From contig VWYX01000889.1 of the NCBI GenBank assembly GCA_013396525.1, positions 40,279-104,278 of the forward strand: 64,000 bases of DNA, written 5' to 3'. Position numbers and translations under genes: made by a program. The notes below the pieces were generated by a model. The model ran no database searches. It was not told the DNA's origin and saw only the letters and a list, made by a program, of their open reading frames with translations. This document shows, piece by piece, positions 1 through 15,000 of this stretch. Positions within the stretch are counted from its first letter, which is position 1; each line of letters opens with the position of its first letter. This DNA comes from Chaetorhynchus papuensis. Its lineage: Eukaryota; Chordata; Aves; Passeriformes; Rhipiduridae.

Positions 1-3000
1 TATTTACTTTAAAAATATAATTTACTCTAGCATTTTTTAAATGTTCTGAATATTTATAAGGCCTTTTGAATCATTACTGGGTAACAGAAATAGACGAAAC
101 GATCCTCTGGTGGATTTGAAATATAGATGCTTGCAGAATGTAGTAAATCGTTAGTTTTTTTAAAAAAATTGTTGACAAACATTAATATCTGTGTCTCAAT
201 GGCTGCAAAAGTAGTATTTTCAATGTACTCTATTTTTTCTTTAGATTTTAGTATTGGCATTATAATTCATAGCTTACATTAATAATTCACAATAGAGATT
301 AACCTACAACATACATATGGATTTAGTTTGGGACTATTCCCCTTATGATTCCTGTAATGCTCTTCTGTCCATGCCTGATTGTATTCATTTTTTCCTCAGT
401 TTGTTGTTCTTGTTGACCATCCCTTCAGATTTCTGTATTTCTTTTTGATGCTTTTTTTGTCCACTTAAAAAGTTTATAGAGATGCAGATTTATAAGAACT
501 CCATCACTTGTGGTTTACTAGAAATCCTGTCTTGAAATATTGAGTATCTGTTAGCTGAGTGCTTGTTCTGCCTAGAGGATATGTTAGGAGCTCTGCATGA
601 GTAAAGATGTTTTCGTATGATCCATATACTGCATACTCATTTGGAAGTTATTTATAGATGTGCTGTGCTGTTTCCATTTTCTATCCCTTTATCTCTCTCT
701 CTGAAGATTAGTATTGCTTTCTGCCTCCCTCTGAATGTGAGCATTTCTGTCATTGTCATTCTGCTACTCTGATCCATTATTGTTCTACCTCCTTTATTTA
801 ATACGAGTCATTAATTGGACTTCATACATTTGGGTAAAAGGAAGAAACACGATACAGACGGATTCAGTTGCTGTCACATCACAAACAGGACAGAGAGCGT
901 GTTACAGTTCTACCCAGGCCAGTAAATATTTGAATTCATTGTGCACTCCCAAGTTTTTGGGGAAAAGATGGGATTAATTTTGTGGTGAGTTAACCTCAGA
1001 TCATCTCATTCTCCCTTCTTCCTTTTCTCTGTCAAGACACGATACTGTACTTCAGCTGCAGCTGAACAGTCACCTTTACCTGTTTTGAGCGCAGCCCCTC
1101 ACTGGAGGTGTGATTCCCACTGCTCCCTTGATTCATGGCCAACCCTACATCACCACGCTACCATTTGTACAGCCAGATGATGAACTGGATCATGGACTAA
1201 TGTGGCTAAAAAACCTAAACTATCAAAAAAAGCAAAACATCATTTGGCTCAGTCAGACTCACTGCACTGCCATGCAGATCTGGGAAAAGAAAGTGCAATC
1301 ACACTTAGCAGCAGCTGCCCATATATATCTTGCAGTAAAGCAGCTATGGAATTGTGTCAATCAGGCAGTCGGCCTGGGGGATGGGAGGGAAAAACCCTAT
1401 TGACTGTTTGAGCTACAGATCAGGGCTCCCTCTTCCACAAGTTCAGGTGTCTCAAAGTTGAATCAGGAGGGTGTCAAGAACCACTGGACTTGCATAGAAA
1501 AAAGGCATTTGTATGACAGTAATCATAAAACTTTTTTTAAGACAATACTGTGAAGATCCCATTTTTTTTTTTTTTTCATTTAAAAAGGTCTTCAGCAGCC
1601 CTTACTAAGGTGAACAGAGAAAAACCAGCATAAAATAAAGGAAAATCTGTCCCAAAGGAGTCGATATGTGGGAGAAGGGGAAGTGACACAGTACTAAGTT
1701 CATCTTAGCTTACAGTAACAAATTGTTTCAGCAAAACTACATGGAGGAAGGAATTTGGCTGAGTTCTTGAAACAGTGGGAAGGGAAATGAGCTGCTGGAG
1801 GTTGAAACAAATTGGTTTTTGGGGCTCTTGGGATGTTATGCCAGCCCTGTGAGCAGTACACTGTGCATTGCTTTTGATATTAGGTAGTCTGTTTGTAAAG
1901 AGAATAAAATACCCAATGACTGCATCTACTCATTTTCTTCCAAACAAGAAGTAATCCTTGCTAGAGCCCAAATTGTTCATAGGACTTGAAAATGATGACA
2001 ATATGGAGTGCATTAGTATAATCAAATAATCATAAATAAAGCATTTTATGGTTTTCAGCTGTATGCTTTCAAAAAAAGCTGAACACAACTTTTCCAACAC
2101 TTTGCTTTGAGAAGTAAAAAGAAACCCATTTGAACTTGGCCAGTTCAAAATGTACTCTTGGCAATGGAAACTTTAAAAGATGCAGCATATTTGGCATCAT
2201 TTGTATCTGTTGGCTTATATTACTTCTAATATAAGCATTTCAAGCAAAGATAGGATGTTTTCTTAGCTCCCTTGGAATGTTGACATTAAATCATCCATAC
2301 CACAGGGATACTTGTCTAAGGATTGCACAGTCTGTGATGCACTTGCTTTGAAGAAAGAACAAAGATAACACTAAATCTGGTGGTCAAATAGTTTAACTTA
2401 GAAACAGCAGCACCAGACTAATTCTGCTTTTTGGATCCGAAAAGCAATCGGTAGTGAGAAAAAAAAAGATTAATATCTAGATAACTAGAAGGGTAAAAGG
2501 ACCAGGAACAATCAGGAATATTAAGGAGCAGTAATGCAATGTTATTTTCGGGGGAAGAATTTCAGAATGGGATCCTATGGAATATTTCTGGGTATCAGTC
2601 TTAGCCTTGTAGAATATTTGAGCATTTTAGTTAATAAGTTATGTTTTATAGTATTATTTTCTAGTTACATATATAAGTCAAGCCTATATAATGAATCTTA
2701 CTAGCATTAAATACTCCTATTAATATTTTTAAATTCTTGTGTGCATTGAAATACTTCATTACATTCATATTAACAGAAGCACAAGTTCCAGATTTTGCTC
2801 CCGATCACACTGCAATTGTGCAGTTCACTGGATGGAGATGCTCCAGTTGCAACAGGATCACCAAATGTAAAGCTACATCACTCTTTCTTGCCAGAGTCAG
2901 CTAAAAATTAACTCAAATATTACATAGACAGTATGGCTTCATTTTCACCATAAAAAAGATTAAGATTCCATACCCGTGCTCAGGTTCCAGGGGAGAAAAC

Positions 3001-6000
3001 ATACCAAATTGTGTAAATTTTTTGTTGAGGAAAAAATTAAAGAAACATTCCCTACCATAAATGACTTTTCCCTCCCACTATTCATACATTATTCATCAAT
3101 AACTTACCCTTGCTAGAACTTCTACAATTAAGGAAATGTCAGGATTTTCTCATATGTCTTTTGAACATAATATTGTATTAGCAAAATATGACAGTAGATG
3201 ATACAGTATTAAAAATGAAATATAATAAAATAGATGCCATCAAAATATAATATAGATAATAAAAAGAATAATAAACCCCATAATAAATGCAAACACCTCC
3301 CTTCCCCCGCTATTACAGAATGTGGTGACATTTAAAAACAGTGAAGGATTTGTGCACAATAGAGACATCTGAGAGAAAGTCTCACCTCTGTTCTTGGTGT
3401 GATTTACTTAGATTGAAATGTCAGGTTAAAATTTCACTAAAGAGAAAAAACCCAGCTGATCTCAAAGCAGGGAGAGGCAGGGCCGGCTTCACACCTTGAC
3501 TGGCAGCCTCTTAAGATAAATGGGGGAAAAGCAACTGAAAGCCAACACTTCATAGGAACATCTTAAAAGGTTTTGCTCTATGTGCTTTTGCACAGGTTTT
3601 CTTAGTCAGAAATGCAAATTTCTCTTCAGAATATGTTTTTAAGCACCTTTAAACATATTAGTACTTTGATGCACGTACAGTTTCCATTATTGAAACAATT
3701 TCATGTGATTTGGTTTTCAGCTTACTAGCATGTGGCATTATATGTTCCCTAACAATCGGGCTAGGAAAATAGGGAAATGTAGGGAGCTCTTCTCAGTGAC
3801 AGAAAAGGGATACACTTCTTCAGTTAATTTACAAGAGTCCCTTGTTTGCCAATATATTTATGCATATATTTGTATTGTTAAAATTATTACTGTATTTAAT
3901 TTTGACATAATAAATAATCTTTTCTATATTGCTTAGGATAAAACAGTGCATCCAAATAATTTTTGCTCTTTGTCCTTTTTCAGTGCTTTGATGACATGTC
4001 TAGAATTGTTCTTGCTGTTTTCCTAGAAATATTGCATTCTGGTCATTTTAATTACTTAAGAGGGGCTTTCAATGAAAACATTCAAGTAAGAATGTTTTGA
4101 GACTAGGAAATATTCTTGCTATCTGTGTGAAGGGCTTTGGGATTCGTTGTCTTGTCATTCATCTTCCAAACCAAACATATTAGTTTTCATGGGCTGTAGA
4201 CTTGTTTCCTCAGCTTTGTTAGTAAAATCTTCTGGAAAAAACCCTGATTTTAGCTCTGTTCCATTCATCAAATAAAAAAAAAAATCCTTGCCTTTATACA
4301 ATGGCAGAATGATTACAGCCATTTTCAGCAGCTTACATGGTAACAAGATTATCTATAAATGGCACAAACCCACATTTCTGTAATAACTGGAAAAATGGAG
4401 GAGGGTAGAATTTATGCCTAAGTTTGTCTCCTCCAGTATTTCTGTGTTTGCTCTGTAAAGCTGATTTACTGATCTGTTTTCTGCTACCAATGCTAATGTT
4501 TTGAGGTGTCTACCAAAAGGAGGAGAAAGAACAAAGAAAACTTTGAAAGACGGAGAATCTAGAACAAAACCTCAATAAATCCATTACCTAACCATAAATA
4601 TAAGGGGGTTTACACATTCAGCCTATCCTGCCTAGAAAACCTAAATTCTGTTACAGTACAATTTCATTTGTTTTTGTAAGTCCTCCTGTGTTCTGTCTGT
4701 GCACCTGCATTTAAATTTGAGAACCTTTGCATAACATGCTGCAATAATTTGCTGCCTATTAAAAAAAAAGTTCTATCTATAAATGTTTTCCAAGTAATAC
4801 TATCCTTCCCAGCCATAAAAAATTGGCATAAGCTTTTTTAAAAAAGAAAGTAGTCATAAAATGAAAAATTAACAATTGTCTTCAAAAAAATCATACTGGA
4901 ATGTCTGTTCACTTAAGAGGTGCCCCTGTGATTTCATCATCTTCCTTTCCCTTTTTCTTCTTTTCTTTTAGATCTCCTTATTGAAACTGGAAGCATTGCA
5001 TTGATCATCTTGAAAGATCAGAGGCACTAATGAGTTTTCAAAAAGGTATTTTTTCATATACCTCATACTTGTAAGCTTTCCTTTGAACAGACAGACACAA
5101 TCTGAGTTTACTGTTGTCCACAAAACATCCTTGTGGGTTTTCATTTTAGCTCTGCCAGGAGTGCCCTTGGCCATAGGGTTGATCAGATTTAACATATATT
5201 TTGCTTCACACTAACACTCTGCCTTTTACAGTCACAAATAAGGTAACTGTAGTTTTAGTCTCCTTTCACTTGAAGTTAATTTTTAAAAAGAAAATATAAA
5301 TAATGAAATGTACAACTGAGCTAGTAGTTTCCTTAGGAAAGCTTAACATTGTCAGTGTTTTCTGAAAGTTGTACCTTAATTATTCATAGAGATCTATAAG
5401 AAAACAAATGTTTTAGCAATAAATATGGGCGTAGGTACGCCTGGCATACTAAAAGATTTTTTTTTCAAAGTGGGGCTATTAATATTCTTATTTTACTATC
5501 AAACTTATGCAAACATCATTGCACCACCTTTCAGAGGTTATTTTCTGCAACAGGTCTTTGCTATTCAAAATGACTCTGGCAAAGCACCTAAAATTTGAAA
5601 CCCATCCACTGTTTTTCTCTGTACTTGGGTTCCTTCAGTAATAACAGATCAAACACAAAATGAGGTTTGTGGGTGCATTTCCTTTGCCTTCTCCTAATGG
5701 TAAATGGACAGATGCTGTTTGCTTTAGCTATTGCAGATGATGTTTAGTAGCCTGTTTCCCTCTTGAAAATATGTTGCCTCATGCTCCATGTTCTTTAGCA
5801 ACTTTTATATTATACAAGTTAAAGTGGTTGAAGGTCTTGCTGTCAGTATGATTTCTACTATACAGGACCTCTGTCCCTCATCTGAGCAAGCTTGGAGATC
5901 CCAGAGCAACAGCTTAGGCACACGGAAGTACCCTTATGCCGGTTTCTTTCTTATTCTATGAAAAGATATGGAAGTCTAGAAAGCCAAAATCTTCCTTCCC

Positions 6001-9000
6001 TTAACATCTGCATCCAAGTGAATTGGGGAGCAGATTCTGGCATCCGTTCTAAATGTAACATCTCAAAGAACAATGACTGTTGGAGTAAGTGTCTTTATCT
6101 ACTCTTTTCCCATGTGCTATTGAATCCTCTTGGGAGGAACTGATTAGCAGAGAGCTGATGTTGCCTTCAGAGAGTGTGTATCCATCAAACTGTGATGCTA
6201 GGAGTTCTCTCCATAAGGGACTTTGGAGCCCAAGGCACTTTTGAGTACAAAAATTATTCTCCTTCTGGATTCCTCATATATTCTAATGAAACCTGCTGCT
6301 TTTACTGGATCTGGCAGTGTCATGAAGGAGAAAAAGAGTACACAAAGTCACCCCAAAGCTTATGATGCCTCTTTAACAGCACATACTCCGGCTGTCACAT
6401 CTGCTAGACAGCAGGTATTTAAATGACTGCAGTGTTACTGCAGAGACTTAACGGAGTAAATGTCTTGTTTTCATGGTGGTTTTTACTTCTTTTGAAATGT
6501 CTGGTGCTTGACACACGTAACAGACCTCCAGTGCTAATATAAGATACCAAGCTGCTCCTTCCTTTAGAGGTTCTGTTGCAAGGCAGGACCCAAATATTTT
6601 TCTCTGGAGACTTGCTGTTAGGTCCTTGTCTGGAGTAATGCTTGAGATGTCTCTATATAAGTTCAAGCTCTTTTTCTTAGTATTGATCTTCAGGATCAAA
6701 CTTCTCAGTGTTAGGGTTGGTGTGCGGCTGCTGCTGCCTTTTCTATCATCTTTTCACTCTTGGGTCCTGGCTGTATATGTTTGTCTGAGAAAACTTTGTT
6801 CAAATGTCATCACATTGAGCAGTGGCACAGTAAAATTTGAGACAATTATTTCTGCACATAGGATTGTGAGAAAAGAAAATTGAGCATATATATTAAACAA
6901 GTCTGTTCTCCAATCTGAATAAATAACAAAAATAACTTTTTTGGATAGGTGTGGATCACATCTAAACTGTCCAGCATTGTTGCAGCAGTCAGAGCAAGCT
7001 AACTCTTTATCACATTTCACTTCTTTTGTGCAGGTCATTTTATAAATAGTAGTATTATTGGTCAAGTTGTCAGCAAGATTAGACAAGCATTCAGTGGAGT
7101 TGTGGGTTATGTATTACTGGGTTCAGTCAAACTGTGTTTGGTAGTAGATGATTTACTTTTGTGACCTTGTATGCATGAAAACCACTAATATCTTCATCTC
7201 CAGATTCATGCATGACCTTGGAGCTCATTTTATTTGGTATCAGTAGTGCCTGGCTGTCCCAAAAATGTGCATGCACAAATATCTCAGCTCTTGTATTTCC
7301 AGCATTTGCAAGTGCTAAATCCTGTTCTGATTCTAGCCAATCAACCAGGATAATCTCTGCTTTTACTCTCAACTAGCACCTCAGATAAAATGGTATATAG
7401 GAAAAATATGCTTCTGAGATCATGCATCCTTGGCATATTATATGACTGGTTTATATTCTATTTCTCCATCCTAGAAATGATTCCTTCACCCTGACAACCC
7501 AAAAAGAATGTATGTCCCTATGTCTGTCATACTTGATTCTCAGTTTTGAGCTGCAGTGATCTGATAAATCAGTTTTGTGTAACTGATGTTTTCATATTTT
7601 TTCCTGGCATGCTTCAAGTATACACTTTGAATCTGATATACACCAGCTGTAAACCTTTTTATTTTTTATTTTGTTGTTTTAGCACTCTAGTAATTTTAAG
7701 ATTTAGGAATAATCTCTGCCAAAGTTATTGGCATAGCTCAAAACCGCAGTTTATTTAAGTTCTGAAGATTTTGTCCCCACACCCAAAACGATCCTATTAA
7801 GCAGGCAGGAAACTAGTAAGGATTAAGGTGAAGAATTATACAGAAGACTGTAAATCTTGACCCAGCCACCTTCCTTTAATTCCCATCCTCTGTTGCTCTG
7901 TCACGGTGCTGACATTACTGATAAGCTCTGTGCAACATAGCCTTCTTCCCAGTTCTTCAATGAGCCACAGCATTGCAATGGGAACTTGAATGACCCTTAG
8001 GCAGGAGCAGCAAATGGAAATGGATGGAGGAGCTTAAGACTCTTCCCAACAAAATCCTTGTACCTGTGGGCCCTCCCTGCCTCTGTGAGGGTATGGGAAA
8101 CCACACATGCATACCCATTAGTCTGGGTAACAAAACCATTTGTTTACCATCCTGATGTATGCCAGAAATCCTTGGGACAGCTGATCCCCAACTTGCTTCT
8201 CTCTAAAGCCAACTTTGCCCAATCCAGCAGCTGATAAAGAACAAACTGTGTACGAACATGTAAACTTAAATATATACTATTACTAGGGACTGCCAGGCTC
8301 GTTTTGTTTGACAACTTTCTTCATCAGGTTGCCAGGGATTTTGAAGAAGACTAGGCCCCATTATATTAGTGTGCTAATGTACTTAAATTTGCATTAATAA
8401 TCTAAAGCTAATGGTATGCTGGGCCAGCAACTTAATTTTACAAGATAAAGACTTGACTATTCCAAAACACTGAAGTTATTCACTGGATACGGAATGAATC
8501 TAATTCTCTTAGACCAGAATTTAAATGATATTAAATATATTCTGACAGCACAGTGATAAAGAAGATTAAAAGAAAATAGTGTGCAGAGCTGTACTGGCTG
8601 CATCCATTTTAATATTACTTTGGGGAAGATTTTTTTCCCCACTTAAACTTTGAGTTTAAAGAACCTCCCACAAAATGCAAGTAAAAGGAGAGGGGTTAAA
8701 ATCTAACAGATCATGATTGTAACTGTTAACAAGCCTCTGATGTCATCAGTCATAACAAGTGGTTTGGATCTATTATGAATCACCAGATAAGAATTCAGGC
8801 ATATTATATCAAAGAATCAGACATTCAATTATTAGCTGGAATAATGTTAATTAATAGACACTGGTCGAAAATTTTTTCATACAGTAGATCTCCACACAGC
8901 AAAATCTTGACTTACTAATATGAATAAAATACCATGCTATGATCCCTAAAATGTACAGCAAGTTTAGCCAAGTGACCTTACAAACAGCAGAGATGTCAGA

Positions 9001-12000
9001 CACCAGTGTGAAATAGCACTGCCAAATATCTGGGTATCTTCTGTCTTTGGCTGGTTTTTGACCATGGGCTGTTATTGCACAGGCCAAGGACAGATGTGAT
9101 TTGTGCTTCTTCACAGCTACCCACAGCTTTCTGAACTGGAAAATTGCTGACTGGACAGCATCCAGCAGCTGCCCAGGGCTGTGCTAGAATGGCCAGAAAC
9201 TGGACAAGGTAATCATTAATCTGTGCCCGTGCTGCTTGGGCAGCTATCAGGCTCGCTCATGACCTGCCTGGGGCATTGAAGAAGCAGGATTTCTGACAGA
9301 GGCTCAATGTTGCTCCCTCACAGATCTGAATGAGCTGGCAGGGCTTATGCCAAGCACTCAGCCATCAGTAAAGGGCACAGTAAAGAATCCTGAATAGAAA
9401 CTAATATATGAACAAAAGAAAAGAGTTGGCAGCAGTCATTGTTTAGGCCTGATAGTTTTGTTTCTTTGCCCCAGCTTCCTACAGGCAGTATTTTCTTTTA
9501 ACCCCTATTATGCTTTCAAATGCTTTTACTGTGCATATTGTCAGTGTTATAAAGGTTTCTTTTATGTATTGCTGTCTCTTTTGTTCATGTTCCAGCCTAC
9601 TATAGGGAACACCGAGTTTTCTTCCTAGTCTTTGGGCTAGAGAAAGCTGCAGACGCCTCAAATGCAGTGTCCTCAGCCCTCCTACTAAGTACAGTGTTGT
9701 GCTTCTCTGTAGCATCCCAGCACTTCAAGGGATTTAGGGCAAGTGAAAAGCACAGAGAGCTGAAACTCAATTTCTTTTGAGGCTGGACCACTGTCACCTC
9801 GTGAACTTGTCCTGAAGCTTGTATTAGATCATTAAACATGTACTAGCTTGCAATAGCCTGTTGTATCTGAGCAATTGATTAAATGGAATCCACAGAGAAA
9901 ATCTGGAAATTCAAGACTTTGGTCTTGAAGCAAGTGTATATGTACAGCAGGAGCTGTAATTCCTTCTCTTAGGCATAAGATTTGAAAATAACTTTTCATG
10001 AAATGAAGCACACAAAGCAGAACGCAGGATTTTTTTTCTTGCATGTAATAAATTTCTTTTTTTACGCAGATCACTGGAGACATTCACTGTCTCTGAATCT
10101 CTAGTTTTAGGAAGCTGTTCATCTGATCTTATAAAACATTAAGCATTACTTGTGACCTTTGATCACTATATTTTAATAGAACAGCTCAACCCTTCTTTCT
10201 TCTACACTCTGCTTCCCTGCTCCTGGAGTTGTTTTTCTAGTTCACCTTTTCTTCTAGTATTACATTATTTATATAAATAATTTCCATTGCCCAGGTTCAT
10301 AGAGCTTTCCTTCCAGTTGGACTTCCCAGGAAATTACATTCCGTGTTAAATAAGGACTAAATTCAGTTCATTTAACAATCTCCAAGAGGCAGAATATATG
10401 AAGGTGCAGCCAAGCTATGAAGTCTTCTGGTCTTCTCTCTCCAAGTTCCATTGTACCTTAGGAACCACGTTGCAGTGCTGGGGTCTCTGCACAGGTTGTT
10501 CCTGCACACACACAGACCCTCACAGTAAGGACTAAGCTCTCCCCGGAAAACCTGGGCTAATGTAAAACCTGCATGTGTTTGCTCATGAAATAAATGTGAG
10601 TTCAAACTCAGGTAACATCTTTACACAATGCTCCAACAAATCCGGTTAGATTTAGATCAAATTTGATTGGATTAATTTTGAGCTGTAATTTCTGATTCCT
10701 GGTCCTGACTAGTGGAAAGGTATATATGAACAAATCTGGCAGATTTTTTGTGTTCTGTCCATTCAGAAATTAGGTTTTACTTTCAAGACTTAAACATTGA
10801 GCATTACTGGCAATAGGATACATTTCCTTATCATACTAAAAAAATTCTCCTTGCTGCAAAAAATTTACTTTTTAAAAAGGTTATTTTAGCTTTCCTAGTG
10901 TAATGCATTATGATTAAATTTATATTTAAAAATATCATTTGAGCTGATACTATTATATCCATACCTTGTAAAAGTAGTGTTTAGACAGTTGTAGGATATA
11001 AACCCAGTATAATATAAATAAACTCTGGAGGGTAGATTATTCTGTTGGAAGTACTCAGAAACCTGAGTTCAACATGCATGAAAACATGAACACTTCTATT
11101 TTTAAAAAGTATCTTACTGTTTCAGAACAAATAGCACATTACATCACAGTTAAGAGTTTTTGAGTTAAGGTCCATGAAAAATAATCTGCTAAAACCAAAC
11201 ACAGTCCAAAACTTACAGGCATCAGTAAATCTATGTAAGAAAATGTACTTATACACACTATTCTGACAATGGCATGGGGTATTTTCAGACTCCTTTAACA
11301 CATGAAAACCAGTAATTGGAAAATTTAATCATATAATTACATATATTTAATCACCTTATGTAACAGAATGACAGAACTTTATTGAAATGTTATTAGAGCG
11401 TTTAATTTTAAATTGCTTATTGAGTGGACTAATTTTGACCTTTAGCCAAAGATAAAATCAGCCATAAAAGCAAAAGAATAAGATCTTCGGGTACTGCAAT
11501 TTCTGATAGTTACAAGGTCAGCAGAGCTTTGAAAGTTTATCACTCCTGTCTACTCAATTAGTTCAAGACATCTGTTTGGATTCTAGGTGTGCCAAGAGAC
11601 TGAGTGTAAATGAAGTAATAACTTTACAGAGATAGTATTTTTTATTATATTTCTAAACACTGAAGTTACTGCTGAGTTTTGTATTATAAATACATTAACT
11701 GTTGTTCTTAAATTCTGTCTATAAGATAAACCCATTATAAGCTAAACTTTTTAATGTATTGTATTTTGCATATCTCACTTCACTAAAAAGAACATCCAGG
11801 AAACTGCAAATAATTTTTACTTCATCATTTAAAGCATCCTACTGGAATGGCCAACAGACAGGTTTTTTTCTTGTGGTTTTCTGTTTGTTACAGAAAAGCT
11901 CTCTCAGGACTTGCTTTTGTGAGGGTTCAACATCATTCAGTAAATGCAGTTGGTAAAGGTAATAGTGCTACGGAACTATAGATATTATCAGCCATAAGAA

Positions 12001-15000
12001 GTCATTCTGTTGGTGACCCAGTCTGTTCAACACACACATTAATCCTTTGGGATTTACAGCTCAGTACAGAAGACCAGTCCCTCACCGATGAGCAAATTTA
12101 AGAGCACGTAACACAAAAACATGAGAAATGTGCTGTGTGTCTCTCAGTGTTGGTGCATCCAATTTCACTTAGTCTTGCTGCCCAGAGAATGACTTAACGT
12201 AACATGTTCTCTTTGTGCATCATTTTGTAGTGACTTTCTGTCTTTGTGATGATACATGTCCCTCTGAAGACTATTTTTCTGAATTTATTCACACTGTAGG
12301 CATAAAATAGCCACAGCACAGTTTTCACTAAATGATCTAAATTCCATGCCTAATCTATAGTATTAAAACCTGTTCCATTCCCTGTAATTTCCAAACTCTG
12401 CAGTTCAGACTGTAACTCCCAATGATGATCCCAGTTTTTGCAAAACCAGATGATTTTCCTGAAGGACTGTCCAGCCAAAGATTACACATTCCTGCCTGTC
12501 ATGGTTTACAAGAAACAATTCATTAGATAAAGCTATAGGTTCCATTTTGTTTATGAGTTTTCATAAACTGAAGATGTCTGCATATTCCATTTGTTCTTCA
12601 AGATTATGGTTCTTTAATCATATTTGTGTTTCTAATGAGGCATGTTTCATAAAAAAGACTAAAAACCATGTTCCATCTATGCAATTAGGGAGTTAGTTTC
12701 ATTTTTATGTTTTCTACTTGATTGTTACTTAATGTATGGAAAATTTGACAAAATGGCTACCTATAAATGCTTAGTTAGGGAGATGATACCTGCTTATCCA
12801 GTGTTCTTGCCCGTGGTATCTCTGTGTTTAGTCCTGGGAAGTCTTTCATCAATACTAACCGAAATTAATCACTTTAAAAATGAATAGCTATGTCACGCTG
12901 GAGACCATAATGAATTTCACAGCTAAGCACCATTTCTGTATTTCAAAGAAAGGTCAAAATTACATATTGTATTCTCAACTAGACTGCAATCTCATTTATA
13001 TATAATGAGTCTCAAAAGGTTATGACTTTACATTCATTATGCTGTCATTACAATCTCTATATTCTTCCTCTAGGTCCCAAGACCTATACATTATCCTATT
13101 GGAGTCAGTATACATTTATTAGTTAGAAAATAATTTAAATTCCTATTGCATTTAATAAGTAGTATAAGCTGTAGGTGTTAACAACTCCCTGTCTTTTTCC
13201 TCTTGGTTACATTTGTCTGTAGTGTACAAGCAGCATGCACAGGCCTGCTGTTCACATAAGAGGAAAGCATTCCTAGATTTAGAAACCATCAATAGGAAAT
13301 TCTGACGTGAGGGTGTACCTTCATGCTGCTATTCATTCATCACCTTTCACTTAGATAATATTCAAAGGCAAATTCAGATTTATTTCTAGTTCTAAACAGA
13401 ACTTTGGTCATAGTTCAGACACAAGCTGCACTTGTAATGTCTTTACCTTTCAAATTTCCTGCTCACGGAAAATTTACACTTCGTGATCCAGCTGAAATTC
13501 TTAATTTGTGAGGCACCTTATCCTCGCTGTAGTGTTGTGCTATCAAAGACTTCTTGTTGCAACCTTGAGTGCCAAGATGGGCTATACTGTCCAGCCTGTG
13601 GACCTCAGCTACATCTTCCACATTACCTGCCTCTCACAGGAGTCAGACCTTGTAGGCTGCTCCAGGATGTTTTCCCTGTGTCTTAGTGAATCCTGCATCA
13701 CCATGCAAGCTCTGCACAAAAAGGAGAGCTCTTTTCACACAAACTGTTTCTCACCCTTCTAATTCAAATACCTGCATTCTGGTCAGTAAGGCCTTAGGTA
13801 GATGTTCACTAAAATAAATGCTAGTTTCCAATTCTTGATATTTTCCGCCCTGTTAATATCATAAAGTCAGAGGACATTTTCCTATCTTGAACCACTGATT
13901 AGTTTTCAGATTACTTTTCCTAATATTCTTCTTTTACTTTAGCTCTTCATCATCAAACAGAGTAACATAAAACAGATAAATCAATGTCAGAATACTTTAG
14001 TTGCATCTTATACTGCATGGTATAGCTGTATCTTAGTAGAAAAAAAGAATAAAAACTGTATTTTGAGGTCATTATTATATTCACAGACTACTGTGAGGAA
14101 AGAATAAAAGCTATTAAATTATTCACTTGTGTGAAGTATTTGCACAGCACTATTAAATATCTACAAGAAATATTTCTTGTTTTGTACTTGGCAATTTCAC
14201 ATAGGGGATATTAGAGTTGATGGACAGACAAGGAGAAAATATGGCAAGCAAAATATCTTTTGAAAAATACAGGGAAATGAAATGTCGTCTTGTTTTGGTA
14301 TTACTAAAACACAGACTAAGTTTCAGGGAGCATATATTTACTTTTCCCCTTATCCCTAGTGGAAATCACAGTCCTGAAATACGTATGAGGTTTTTTCTGT
14401 GGTATCCACAGCGATTGCAAGATGCTTAAAAATGATTGCTACAGTAACTTGTCTGCAGGTAGCCTCTTTCATTTCCAGGAGGGAAATGGAGACATAAGTC
14501 CATCCTATCCTTGGCGTGTTGATGCTTAATTCTAGGCTGAGGAAAAGTGCCTATTTCCACTGAGGATTAAGAGAGCTGAGTATTCACCCCCGAGCTGGGT
14601 CTAACATAGATACTGTACGCTCTCAAAAAACAGCTGAGAAGCTTCCTATGAATTAATCCCATGATCACACCTGCTAAGGAGTTAGAAGAAATAGGTCCAA
14701 ATTTAAGATTTAACTCCCTGCCTAATCCTGAGGAGGCTTGAAATTTATATTTTGTATCTGCCAGCATATGAGATTCTTACCAGTGCATGATAGTGTCAGT
14801 ATTCTGTAATGGACCTCTGGAAGATGGTGGACTTTGCATTAACCACAAAATATCAACTGAAGCAAGAAGTAGAGAATGGCTGAATCCCCCAAGCTTCAGG
14901 GTATTTAGTATTCACAGCTTCCTTCTGCAAAATACTAAAGCACTGAGGATTTTATTAGCAGACAGTAGGGCACAGAAACATTTTAGGTGCCAGCCTAGCA

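Noticed and set aside
3386..3436. 51-bp minus-strand segment between good acceptor and donor sites
   Set aside because: Stops in all frames. It shows that convincing splice pairs arise by chance in this AT-rich DNA and tempers the exon calls.
5866..6084. Acceptor-like and GGA|GTAAGT donor-like pair on the + strand
   Set aside because: The frame that is open near the donor is interrupted by a TGA close to the acceptor; no other support.
6754..7086. 110-codon minus-strand frame with several cysteines
   Set aside because: It does not begin with ATG, the cysteine spacing matches no family I know, and no splice sites frame it.
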